From: Archaeoglobales archaeon
GTDB lineage: Archaea > Halobacteriota > Archaeoglobi > Archaeoglobales > Archaeoglobaceae
NCBI GenBank assembly: GCA_003662985.1
Contig: QMZD01000108.1
Coordinates: 1 to 6,453 of the forward strand
Reading direction: 5' to 3'
DNA: 6,453 nucleotides
Shown: in pieces, positions 1-5,954 of the stretch
Layout: each line of letters begins with the position of its first letter
Position numbering within the stretch: the stretch's first letter is position 1
Position numbers and translations under genes: made by a program
The notes under the pieces: generated by a model
What the model saw: the letters and a program-made list of their open reading frames with translations, nothing else
Databases searched by the model: none
Told to the model about the DNA's origin: nothing

Positions 1-378
1 GAATTCCTCAACCTCGAAAACATCGTTAATTCTCATTTTCACAACCGCTTTTTTTGGTTCTCTGGCATATTCGGGAATTTCTCCATTCTCTTCCCAGTGT
101 ACATGACTGCTCTCGTAATACATATCACACGTTGCCAAGATCTCATAGCAACCTTCTTCCAGTTTTTTAACATAATTTATTTCCATTCTCCCAAGAGAAT
201 AGGATGATTCTGAACCCCACCATACCCCATATCCCTGTAGTGTCTTGTTTCTCTCTCTGAACTCTTCCTGAGTTATCTTTCCCGCTTCGACTGCCCTAAA
301 CAGATCTATAAACTCCTTTTCGCCCCTTTCAAGTTCGTGACGAAGTAGTTTCTCTATAACCTCAGCTGAAATTTTCAT
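1..378 (-). CDS. Hypothetical protein, C-terminus beyond left edge
   Basis: An open frame of 126 codons runs leftward from an ATG at 376-378 and leaves the window without a stop, so only the N-terminus is visible. The start is supported by an AGGTGA ribosome binding site (383-388, minus strand), four bases upstream of the ATG. The protein begins MKISAEVIEKLLRHELERGE and its first 45 residues are highly charged and probably helical. From about residue 50 there are more aromatic residues (GYGVWWGSESSYSLGRME) followed by alternating hydrophobic stretches such as CYEILATCDMYYESS, which suggests a beta-rich or alpha/beta second part. No signal peptide or membrane segment is seen. It is divergent from the protease-like gene at 624, with a 245-base shared promoter region. 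I do not recognise the family and assign no function. That it is a real gene is fairly secure from the frame length, binding site and amino-acid composition. Confidence 0.75.
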   Translation of the reverse strand, partial: MKISAEVIEKLLRHELERGEKEFIDLFRAVEAGKITQEEFRERNKTLQGYGVWWGSESSYSLGRMEINYVKKLEEGCYEILATCDMYYESSHVHWEENGEIPEYAREPKKAVVKMRINDVFEVEEF

Positions 379-623
379 CCTTTCACCTTTTTGTCATAAC
401 ATCAAATCTTTAACGATCGTATCTTTTATGAAAGTTATTCATCGAATTCATTAGCTTTGGATCTATTTTCAATGAATCAAGATTGAACGCTGATAGAGTA
501 AATTATTTTTTGTGTATTTTTATTGTTTTAGTGAAAATATAAATTTAGTATTAGCATGGTTAAAGTATTTATAATACCTAACAATAATGCTAAACACCCT
601 AAAATAAAGGTTGAGGTGTTGGT
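379..623. promoter_or_regulatory. AT-rich divergent intergenic promoter region
   Basis: This region separates the divergent genes starting at 378 and 624. On the minus strand a TATA-like stretch (CATAAAAGA, about 426-434) lies about 50 bases before the ATG at 378, leaving room for a short leader with its AGGTGA site. On the plus strand the TATA box listed at 566-576 serves the gene at 624. A 7-bp inverted repeat (ATTCATT at 446-452, AATGAAT at 471-477) lies between them but is short enough to be chance in such AT-rich DNA. No further gene is visible. Confidence 0.5.
566..576 (+). promoter_or_regulatory. Probable TATA box for the protease-like gene
   Basis: TATTTATAATA is preceded by a purine-rich TTAAAG that could act as a TFB recognition element. 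An archaeal transcript start is expected about 25 bases downstream, near 595-600. That gives a leader of about 25 bases carrying the GAGGTG ribosome binding site at 612-617. Confidence 0.5.
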
Positions 624-2786
624 GTGGTTGTAAGCAAAGCCGTGTTTTTGGCACTTGCAGCACTGCTTTTCTTCCCAACCATAGCCGAAGCATACTATGA
701 CCCACCGGGGCCACCAGCAATAGAGGTCAGGGTATACATAGATGGAATTTTGCTTCAAGAGAGCATGGATGATGGCTACAACGGTGCTGCTGACATAAAA
801 ATAGATTATAAAGTAATTCAGAGAAATCAAGAGGTCAGCAAAGGTTCTAGGGAGGTGTACTATGACTGGGATGTATATAAAGGTGGGTTTATGCCCCTTT
901 CAAGAAAGATACTCGTCTACACCCAGAGAGAATGCTGGCCGATGAAAGAGGTAACACTAAAGCTGAATTTGAAGGAAACTGGGGTTTTTTTAGATAAAGC
1001 AATAGGAGAAAATGCAGTAACACTTAATCATGCTGGAGAGGCGTTCGTAAACGTTGGGAAAGTGAATGTCTCCGTTGAAGTTGAAATAGTTCCCATAGGT
1101 GCCGCTTCTGAAAAATGCTCGTGGTTCTACGATCAGCCTAACGACTATGCAAGCAGTATCGTAACCCATTCGGGTGGCTACATCTACGACTGGCAGCTTG
1201 CAAACATGATTAAGATGTGGATAGTGGACAAAGGCTACGCCAACATGATTTTCATATTCAGCCAGTGCTTTGGAGGGGGCATGATCGACGATCTGAAGGA
1301 TAAGCTGGACGGAACGGGTGATGCAGCTTTTCTCAGCGCTTCAAAACATGATGAGTCAGCGTATGGATTGGGAGATTCGTATAATCCAGATTTCTCTCCG
1401 GAATTAAAGAAACGGGGTTTTACAAAACCTGAAACTTACTATCCAAAGGAGGTAAGTGAAGAACTCGAAAAATCAGAGAAGCCAACCATTAAGGAGATTG
1501 CCAGAATGACAGAAAAGGAAGATGCAAATGGACCTTACGGAATTTACAAGGAAGACATCGAACATCCCCAGTATACTTCCATAGGTAGGGGAGACGACAT
1601 AAGAATTGGGAAGAAAACTGATGGCTCGGATGTTGCAAGCAAGCATGCAATTCTTTTCGCTGGCGATGCAAATGCCCTGCGCCACTGGAACAACATAGAC
1701 AGAATGTACAAAGCATTGAGAAAGCAGGGCTTTACCGATGAGGACATAATTGTGCTTGCGGGAGATGGTAAAAAGCGATCCGATGGCTCGGATGCTCCGG
1801 CATATGTAGATGGCCCGGGAACGAAGAAAGCTCTGTACGAGGCGATTCAGAATGTGAGCAAGAAAATGAATAAGAATGAACAGTTTGTTTTCTGGGTTTC
1901 GGATCATGGCAACAATGAGCGTTATGAGGCCACACTGAATAAAGCGATAAAGGATCCCGTAAGAGAACCCATACCTCCAAAGAAAACTGCTAAAAACGGG
2001 AAGCTTACATGGGATCTTAACAGTGATTTTCTGAAAGCTATGGCAAGGGATCCGGAAAACGAGCCGTATGTCAGCATCATCGTTGAACCCCCAGCTCAGG
2101 CTGAAGAAATAAGCTTCTTTGAGAACGTGGAACTATACCTCAACGGAGAGGAGCTCTCTCTTGAGCTGATCGAGCCGATTGTTGCGTACGATGATAATCC
2201 TGACCTTGACGGATACGAGCTTGTGTATCCAACGGATGAAAGACTTCTTAAATCGGATAACCTCATCGAAATCGGCTGGGGAGGAAGTGTTGAGAAATTC
2301 AAGGAATACGAGGTGCTTGCGCTCCAGATAAGTACAGGTGGTATTACGGAGGCTGTTGCGGATTTAAATGAATCCGAAATAAGTGAAGAGCCAACCTTGT
2401 ATGAATTGCTCGTGGAGAAAAAGGACGAATACAACGAGAACGTTAATGCGGTGCCTGGGATGATAAAAAGCATAATTGGAAATGAGAGGATAAACATCGA
2501 GATAGCTTGTGAAGATGGTACCCTGATTGTTGGGGCTGCTACCGAAAACGCTTATGTTACGGAATTTGCCAAGAGTGGTATCTCCGATCCAACGATCAGA
2601 GCGTGGACGACAGAAAAGGTTGTGAGGGAAGTAGTGGAATCAAAAGATTTTGTCAATGCGGTGATGAATGCAATAAAATCTGGAGATATAAAATATGAGG
2701 GCGTAGGCTTCGTGAAAAGCTTAAAGATAAACATCATGAGATCTTTGATGGGATTGTACGATACGATCATAGGAATGTTAGGGTAA
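624..2786 (+). CDS. Secreted caspase/legumain-like protease, apparently circularly permuted
   Basis: A 720-residue protein starting at GTG 624, six bases after a GAGGTG ribosome binding site (612-617). Residues 1-23 form a Sec signal peptide (hydrophobic VFLALAALLFFPTI, likely cleavage after AEA), so the product is exported. Residues about 30-160 look beta-rich. Clan CD (caspase/legumain C13-like) protease motifs follow: a strand ending in the putative nucleophile, MIFIFSQCFGGGMIDDL with Cys215; SASKHDESAYG (238-248) in the place where this clan has its specificity-pocket loop; then a strand HAILFAGDAN (341-350), a second strand DIIVLAGDGK (374-383), and FVFWVSDHGN with the putative catalytic His428. 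Known members run His half then Cys half; here the Cys half comes first and no second Cys motif follows His428. His182 (THSGG), 33 residues before Cys215, is an alternative partner. Residues about 484-580 look like a beta domain; 590-720 are mostly helical. The motifs are seen, the clan is recognised by motif, and permutation and activity are inferred. It appears monocistronic. A pseudoenzyme is possible. Confidence 0.8.
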   Translation: MVVSKAVFLALAALLFFPTIAEAYYDPPGPPAIEVRVYIDGILLQESMDDGYNGAADIKIDYKVIQRNQEVSKGSREVYYDWDVYKGGFMPLSRKILVYTQRECWPMKEVTLKLNLKETGVFLDKAIGENAVTLNHAGEAFVNVGKVNVSVEVEIVPIGAASEKCSWFYDQPNDYASSIVTHSGGYIYDWQLANMIKMWIVDKGYANMIFIFSQCFGGGMIDDLKDKLDGTGDAAFLSASKHDESAYGLGDSYNPDFSPELKKRGFTKPETYYPKEVSEELEKSEKPTIKEIARMTEKEDANGPYGIYKEDIEHPQYTSIGRGDDIRIGKKTDGSDVASKHAILFAGDANALRHWNNIDRMYKALRKQGFTDEDIIVLAGDGKKRSDGSDAPAYVDGPGTKKALYEAIQNVSKKMNKNEQFVFWVSDHGNNERYEATLNKAIKDPVREPIPPKKTAKNGKLTWDLNSDFLKAMARDPENEPYVSIIVEPPAQAEEISFFENVELYLNGEELSLELIEPIVAYDDNPDLDGYELVYPTDERLLKSDNLIEIGWGGSVEKFKEYEVLALQISTGGITEAVADLNESEISEEPTLYELLVEKKDEYNENVNAVPGMIKSIIGNERINIEIACEDGTLIVGAATENAYVTEFAKSGISDPTIRAWTTEKVVREVVESKDFVNAVMNAIKSGDIKYEGVGFVKSLKINIMRSLMGLYDTIIGMLG

Positions 2787-2921
2787 AGGGAGTTTGATGT
2801 TGGGAAGAACAGGAAAATAAGATGGATGGAATGGGTTTGCCGCTTACAACTTGGCAACACCCTTCTTTTTTAATTGAAAATGGGGTTTTGAAGCAGGTTT
2901 GAAGCAATGGGAGTGTTCGGC
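2787..2921. terminator. Convergent intergenic region with T-tract terminator
   Basis: Two genes converge here. CCCTTCTTTTTT, with six T at 2866-2871, fits an archaeal oligo-T terminator for the plus-strand protease-like gene. No strong T-run is seen for the minus-strand gene that ends at 2922. A 9-bp direct repeat TTTGAAGCA (2887-2895 and 2898-2906, 11-bp period) is present, with no known role. Confidence 0.4.
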
Positions 2922-3722
2922 TTAAACTCTTAGGGAATCCTCTTTTCCGGTGTATATAAAACCGCTAAAATTGCTCAAATCACCTTTCACTACGGCAAAA
3001 ACGTTATATCTTTCTCTGATTTTCTCCAACTCTGTAGAAGTGTAGATTTTGGGAGAAATCAGAAGGAGAAAGTTATTCTTTAAAATGGCAAAATCAGCCT
3101 CCGGAAAATCATCTCTCACATCTTTTTCGGTGAAAAGCTCCTCATTTGCCTTCCAGAAATCATCCCCTAAGGTCTGATCGTGAGGTTGTAGAAGTATGTA
3201 ACCCTCATCGATAAAAATAACGTTTGCTGCAGGATTTTGCGATTGGAAATCACTTGTAACTGCCGAAACTAATGGGAAAGCGCAGAGATAAGCATCGTTA
3301 ACTCTGATATTGCATTCCTGTGTCAGCCCGGTATCCCAGCCGGAATCTATATAGCGTTTATCGGGAGGTAGTATCTCCGTTTGGAATCCTTTTTCCTTGA
3401 ATTTTCCTGCTAGCTTTATAAGGGCGTCATAAAACCTTTTTTGTCTCTCCTCCTCTTTTCTGATCGCCTTTTTAATTTTTTTCTCGGTGAGGTTTATTCC
3501 TCCCTTCATTGATTGGAAATAGTTTCTCCAGCAATCAATCGCTTTGCCCATTATGGACTCGACAATGTTTCTCTCTCCGTTAAATGCCCTTACGGCAATC
3601 TCTAGAAATATCGTTTTCATACATTCTTTAAATTCTGATCTTACGGCCTCAACGTATTCTGATGTTGCATTGTGATCACCTAGAACTTTTTGTTCTTCAT
3701 AATCTGGGATTTTCTCATTCAT
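2922..3722 (-). CDS. Hypothetical soluble protein, 266 residues
   Basis: The frame opens at TTG 3731, but I choose the ATG at 3720-3722. The ribosome binding site GAGAAGG ends directly against the TTG, whereas it lies nine bases before the ATG, a normal spacing. A TATA-like AAAATAAAAATATC lies at about 3766-3781. The protein has no signal peptide or membrane segment. Residues 20-75 look helical, with VEAVRSEFKECMKTIFLEIA and a Trp/aromatic patch CWRNYFQ. Residues 79-112 are strongly basic and charged (KKIKKAIRKEEERQKR) and may form a coiled coil. The second half, from 115, is alpha/beta, with strands such as ANVIFIDEGYILLQP (166-180), FAILKNNFLLLIS (211-223) and NVFAVVKGD (240-248). The C-terminal half is reminiscent in layout of a small alpha/beta nuclease-like or ligand-binding domain, but no catalytic signature is recognisable and I assign no function. 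It converges on the protease-like gene; no operon partner is visible. Confidence 0.8.
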   Translation of the reverse strand: MNEKIPDYEEQKVLGDHNATSEYVEAVRSEFKECMKTIFLEIAVRAFNGERNIVESIMGKAIDCWRNYFQSMKGGINLTEKKIKKAIRKEEERQKRFYDALIKLAGKFKEKGFQTEILPPDKRYIDSGWDTGLTQECNIRVNDAYLCAFPLVSAVTSDFQSQNPAANVIFIDEGYILLQPHDQTLGDDFWKANEELFTEKDVRDDFPEADFAILKNNFLLLISPKIYTSTELEKIRERYNVFAVVKGDLSNFSGFIYTGKEDSLRV

Positions 3723-4116
3723 TTTGAACAACCTTCTCTCTTTTATCTTGATTATTAAATTTGTGTGATATTTTTATTTTTTGTTGTTATTCTCCTAAAA
3801 CTATCAATTCTCGACTACAATCGCTGTGTGGAGTCATAAATCTATCCAAATTTTGTGCCATGTTATCTAATTTTTGATGTAAAGATTGTCTAGGGGGTGT
3901 TCAATTAGTTAATATTTTGTCAGAAAATTATAGAATTATAGTTTTACAAGAACCAAAGAGATGTATTTAACTTAGCCCTAGTTTTGGTAGAGAGGTCTTA
4001 GACTATAAAAAATCCAGTCATATAAAATTCACTAATTTTAGAATAGGGTGATAAACCTGGCGATTAGTTACCCTAAGTCAAACTTCAAGCTAAAGTTTTA
4101 ATAAATTCATTAATAA
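3723..4116. other. AT-rich intergenic spacer, no gene seen
   Basis: About 390 bases between divergent genes without a plausible coding frame on either strand. It holds the likely promoter of the minus-strand gene (about 3766-3781), an imperfect inverted repeat at 4044-4075 and the AT-rich promoter of the gene at 4117. CTAGGG (3890-3895) and CCCTAG (3976-3981) are inverted 80 bases apart but are too short to define a mobile element. No RNA gene or C/D-box pair was recognised. Confidence 0.5.
4044..4075. repeat. Imperfect inverted repeat upstream of 4117 gene
   Basis: TAGGGTGATAA (4044-4054) is matched in reverse complement by TTAGTTACCCTA (4064-4075), with perfect hexamers TAGGGT/ACCCTA at the outer ends. 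It lies about 40-70 bases before the start at 4117, upstream of the TATA-like sequence, which would suit an operator or a weak hairpin. Function is unknown. Confidence 0.3.
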
Positions 4117-4761
4117 ATGTGCTTAATGATCTCTGTGGGTCTTGGTGAAGTATTAGCAATAATCCGCCAATTATGGTGGTTGGATAAAAAAACGAAACTG
4201 GCTAAACAACTTAGAAAGATTATTGATGAACCATTAACTGAAGCATTGGCATCAGTTGAGAAATTTACAGACAACTTTGCAATGTGCCTTGGCAGTGCTA
4301 TTGTATATTCGTGGATTTCTGAACCACAAGATCCCGAGACCAAAGCGAAAAACTTATCAAAAAACCTGAAATCTAGTTATACTAATTTAAAAAGAGCATT
4401 GGCAGTACTATCAGAAAGGATTGATGCACATAGAGACTCTTTTAGAGATGCTCTCTCTAAAGAAGATTGGCTTATTATTGAAGGATATATACACGAAATG
4501 AAAAAGGAAACTCCTGACTGGAAACACATTTTAGAATTGGTTAGCTCTGACAGCAGATATAGGAAGACCAGGATGAGTAAGAGTCAAGTTATTTTTATTG
4601 AGATGTTAAACCAAGAGTTATACGAATTTACTCATGAAGAAAACCTAAATGAACTTGAGACACTCCTTAAAAAAACATTATCCACGATTAGTTCCGTAGA
4701 TTTAAAGTGCTTGAATAAGTGCCTACACAAGAGACGAAGGGGTAAATGGAAGTTTAAGTAA
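4117..4761 (+). CDS. Hypothetical helical protein, probably leaderless
   Basis: A 214-residue frame from ATG 4117 to TAA 4759-4761. No ribosome binding site precedes it; an AT-rich TATA-like TTTTAATAAAT (about 4096-4106) lies only 10-20 bases upstream, so the message is probably leaderless. The next ATG at 4126 (fourth codon) is an equally possible start. The predicted protein is almost wholly alpha-helical. Residues 1-22 are hydrophobic with a WW pair and could be a membrane anchor or amphipathic helix; 24-65 and 75-130 are long charged helices that could form coiled coils; residues 153-190 are another helix pair. The C-terminus is strongly basic (KCLHKRRRGKWKFK) with a CLNKC pair that might bind metal or form a disulfide. 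No family is recognised. The codon use is more AT-rich than in the protease-like or archaellin genes, which fits acquired DNA. Function is unknown. Confidence 0.7.
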   Translation: MCLMISVGLGEVLAIIRQLWWLDKKTKLAKQLRKIIDEPLTEALASVEKFTDNFAMCLGSAIVYSWISEPQDPETKAKNLSKNLKSSYTNLKRALAVLSERIDAHRDSFRDALSKEDWLIIEGYIHEMKKETPDWKHILELVSSDSRYRKTRMSKSQVIFIEMLNQELYEFTHEENLNELETLLKKTLSTISSVDLKCLNKCLHKRRRGKWKFK

Positions 4762-4835
4762 ATTCTGCGAAAGTAGGAAGTTGAATCATTTAGCATTTAT
4801 TACAAGATAGAAAGCATGCTGAAGTGTTAAATCTA

Positions 4836-4855
4836 TCGGCTGGCGGGATTTGAAC
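4836..4855 (-). other. tRNA 3'-end-like sequence, possible attachment-site remnant
   Basis: On the minus strand this reads TTCAAATCCCGCCAGCC and onward. It has the universal T-loop (TTCAAAT) followed by a CCCGC T-stem strand and an acceptor-like 3' strand, but the upstream T-stem strand does not pair and no rest of a tRNA is present. Integrases of many archaeal elements target exactly this part of tRNA genes. It lies directly before the integrase-like remnant. It does not match the tRNA-Arg at 5955 beyond the T-loop region, and I cannot name the parent tRNA. Confidence 0.4.
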
Positions 4856-5041
4856 GGCACGAGGACCCATTGGCGAAATAGACGGACTTTCGTGATTCAT
4901 TCAAAAAGTGGTTATACAAAGCATGTTAGCAAAGACACTGAGGACTACATTAGTTACTTGAACCTCGAAGAATCATCATGTGCTAGTAGAAGTTATTGAG
5001 AAGTTTTTAGTTGGAAGTGTCTAGCTAGAAGATACTCCAGA
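4837..5041 (+). pseudogene. Decayed N-terminal fragment of an archaeal tyrosine integrase
   Basis: Two overlapping frames together resemble the N-terminal SAM-like DNA-binding domain of archaeal tyrosine recombinases. The frame from 4837 reads LAGFERHEDPLAK, a stop at 4879, then TDFRDSFKKWLYKAC and a stop at 4927. The next frame, from about 4910, reads YTKHVSKDTEDYISYLN and continues to a stop at 4997. Joined by a one-base shift near 4910-4918 this gives the familiar pattern of an F-x-x-W-L helix, then S-K-x-T and a Y-[IV]-S-Y-L helix. The first residues come from the tRNA-like sequence, as in integrases whose 5' end overlaps the attachment site. The catalytic C-terminal domain (R...HxxR...Y) is absent. 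Its end overlaps the 3' end of the HNH gene. The call is by pattern only; the short length keeps confidence moderate. Confidence 0.4.
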
Positions 5042-5609
5042 AGTCATCTTTTTTCCTTCTAGTTGATGTTCTTTTTTTGGTCTTCTTGGATGTGGTCTTC
5101 TTTGCTTTACTCTTTGTTTTGGTTTTGGCGCTACCGCCTTTTTTCGTAGAAGAACTGCGTTTCCTTCTACTTGTCCTTGAGCTGGTACTAAATGGATCTG
5201 AAAAGGTGGGTAGTTCGACCTTAGGTAAATCGACTTTGAGGTAACCACCACTAGCAGAAAGACCGCCTTTAACTTCTGTAACTTTTTTACGGTCTCTTAG
5301 TATGTTCGTAATCTGCTGTTTGACTTTTTTATTTCTTTTTTTGACTATTTCTTTCAAACGTGCTTGGGTTATCTTCCCATCGTGAGCGTCTCTATGGTGA
5401 TTAGCACATAATGCGATCAAATTACTACCTATATTTCTTCCACCCTTTGATACTGGTACGATATGATGTATGTCATATGCTTTAGCCCTACAACCAGGTA
5501 TTTCACACTTACCGCCTACTACCTGTTTTATTTTCGCTTTTTTAGCATTTGTTAATGCCTCTCTTCTTATTTCAGCGTCTGTTTTGTCATAAAATGGGTC
5601 AAACACCAT
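5025..5609 (-). CDS. HNH endonuclease with basic low-complexity tail
   Basis: A 194-residue protein with an HNH (beta-beta-alpha metal) nuclease domain at residues 32-78. C35-x4-C40 and C68-x2-H71 are the likely structural zinc ligands; DIHHIVP (46-52) carries the catalytic His49; SKGG follows, then N63 in SNLIALC, and HHRDAH supplies the final His of the motif, so the active site looks intact. HNH enzymes cut DNA with a divalent metal and occur in restriction systems, phages, plasmids and homing elements. Residues 80-112 are a basic helix; 118-140 hold a linker with KVDLPKVELPTF; 143-188 are almost entirely Lys, Arg, Ser and Thr, likely disordered and nucleic-acid binding, before a hydrophobic end DDFWSIF. 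The ATG at 5607-5609 is preceded by GGAAGGGAT, and only one base separates it from the stop of the upstream small gene, so the two are co-transcribed. The specific target is unknown. Confidence 0.9.
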   Translation of the reverse strand: MVFDPFYDKTDAEIRREALTNAKKAKIKQVVGGKCEIPGCRAKAYDIHHIVPVSKGGRNIGSNLIALCANHHRDAHDGKITQARLKEIVKKRNKKVKQQITNILRDRKKVTEVKGGLSASGGYLKVDLPKVELPTFSDPFSTSSRTSRRKRSSSTKKGGSAKTKTKSKAKKTTSKKTKKRTSTRRKKDDFWSIF

Positions 5610-5610
5610 G

Positions 5611-5802
5611 TTATCCCTTCCTTGTTATTTTTTCTTTTAAACATGGTATTATGTCAACTAAATTGTTAGAATAAAAATAATTATGATTTTCGTTGTCTAT
5701 CCTAAGTTTAAAGTAAACAAATTTTTTATGAAAAAGATGCTTTGTGACCACATCACAGATCCATCCCCAAACAGTCAAGTATTCTGAGTTTATGGCAACC
5801 AC
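5611..5802 (-). CDS. Small protein, possible SH3-like barrel, partner of HNH gene
   Basis: A 63-residue frame from GTG (5800-5802) to TAA (5611-5613). Its stop is followed by one base and then the ATG of the HNH gene, and the HNH gene's ribosome binding site lies inside its last codons: strong signs of a translationally coupled two-gene operon. The sequence alternates hydrophobic and polar residues (VWGWICDVVTKH, then KFVYFKLRIDNENHNYFYSNNLVDIIP), the pattern of a small five-strand SH3-like beta barrel whose middle strands are joined by an Asp/Asn turn; it ends in a basic KEKITRKG. No other upstream start is available before an in-frame TAG at 5830-5832. Function is unknown; a DNA-binding, immunity or accessory role beside the nuclease would fit but is inference. 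Confidence 0.6.
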   Translation of the reverse strand: MVAINSEYLTVWGWICDVVTKHLFHKKFVYFKLRIDNENHNYFYSNNLVDIIPCLKEKITRKG

Positions 5803-5830
5803 AGTGTGTATAAGGATACTATATGCAGTC

Positions 5831-5850
5831 TAAAAAAGTATAAAAACATA
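5831..5850 (-). promoter_or_regulatory. Probable TATA box for the small protein-HNH operon
   Basis: On the minus strand this reads GTTTTTATACTTTTTTA within an AT-rich block. The TATA core is centred near 5842, about 40 bases before the GTG at 5802, predicting a transcript start near 5815 and a very short leader. The block is almost symmetrical and could also act in the plus direction, but no intact plus-strand gene follows. Confidence 0.4.
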
Positions 5851-5861
5851 ACTATGAGTAA

Positions 5862-5954
5862 ACGGCTGGTGACTCTGGCAAGACATACGACCTTAATATC
5901 AGTGCATTCGTTGAACAGAAGTTACAAGAATGGTTTAAAACAGAAAACAGAGTA
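5862..5954 (+). pseudogene. Remnant of a ribbon-helix-helix-type small regulator
   Basis: The plus frame through 5871-5954 reads SGKTYDLNISAFVEQKL followed by QEWFKTENRV. This resembles the C-terminal helix pair of archaeal ribbon-helix-helix (CopG/CcdA antitoxin-like) proteins, in which a [IV]-[NS]-S-x-F-[IV]-E-x-K-L helix is typical. The frame has no start: it is closed upstream by TAA at 5859-5861. A different frame just before it begins ATG at 5854 and reads MSKRLVTL, the usual style of such a protein's first strand, so an internal deletion or frameshift is likely. At its 3' end the frame runs without a stop into the antisense of tRNA-Arg. The assignment is by pattern only and the fragment is short. 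Confidence 0.3.

Noticed and set aside
1473..1980. Several minus-strand open frames of 67-144 codons inside the protease-like gene
   Set aside because: They lie antisense to a gene with a signal peptide and conserved motifs, have no ribosome binding sites and show unnatural compositions rich in Ser, Cys and His.
2096..2860. Minus-strand open frames of 133 and 102 codons at the end of the protease-like gene
   Set aside because: They are shadows of the plus-strand coding frame, with no promoter or binding site and no recognisable protein.
3890..3981. CTAGGG and CCCTAG as possible ends of a miniature mobile element
   Set aside because: The arms are only six bases, with no target duplication and no extended similarity between the ends.
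4110..4343. Minus-strand 77-codon frame opposite the 4117 gene
   Set aside because: It is antisense to the longer, better-composed plus frame and has no start signal.
4836..4855. Direct repeat of the tRNA-Arg 3' end as a matching att pair
   Set aside because: Similarity to tRNA-Arg is limited to the T-loop region shared by all tRNAs; the acceptor parts differ, so the two are not copies of one site.
4852..4864. CGGCACGAGG resembles part of a common cDNA-cloning adaptor, and the window begins with an EcoRI site
   Set aside because: Only ten bases match, the EcoRI half of the adaptor is missing, and the surrounding sequence reads as tRNA- and integrase-derived; chance is the simpler explanation.
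5021..5251. Second minus-strand frame of 76 codons inside the HNH gene
   Set aside because: It is a shifted reading of the low-complexity Lys/Arg tail of the HNH gene with no start signal of its own.
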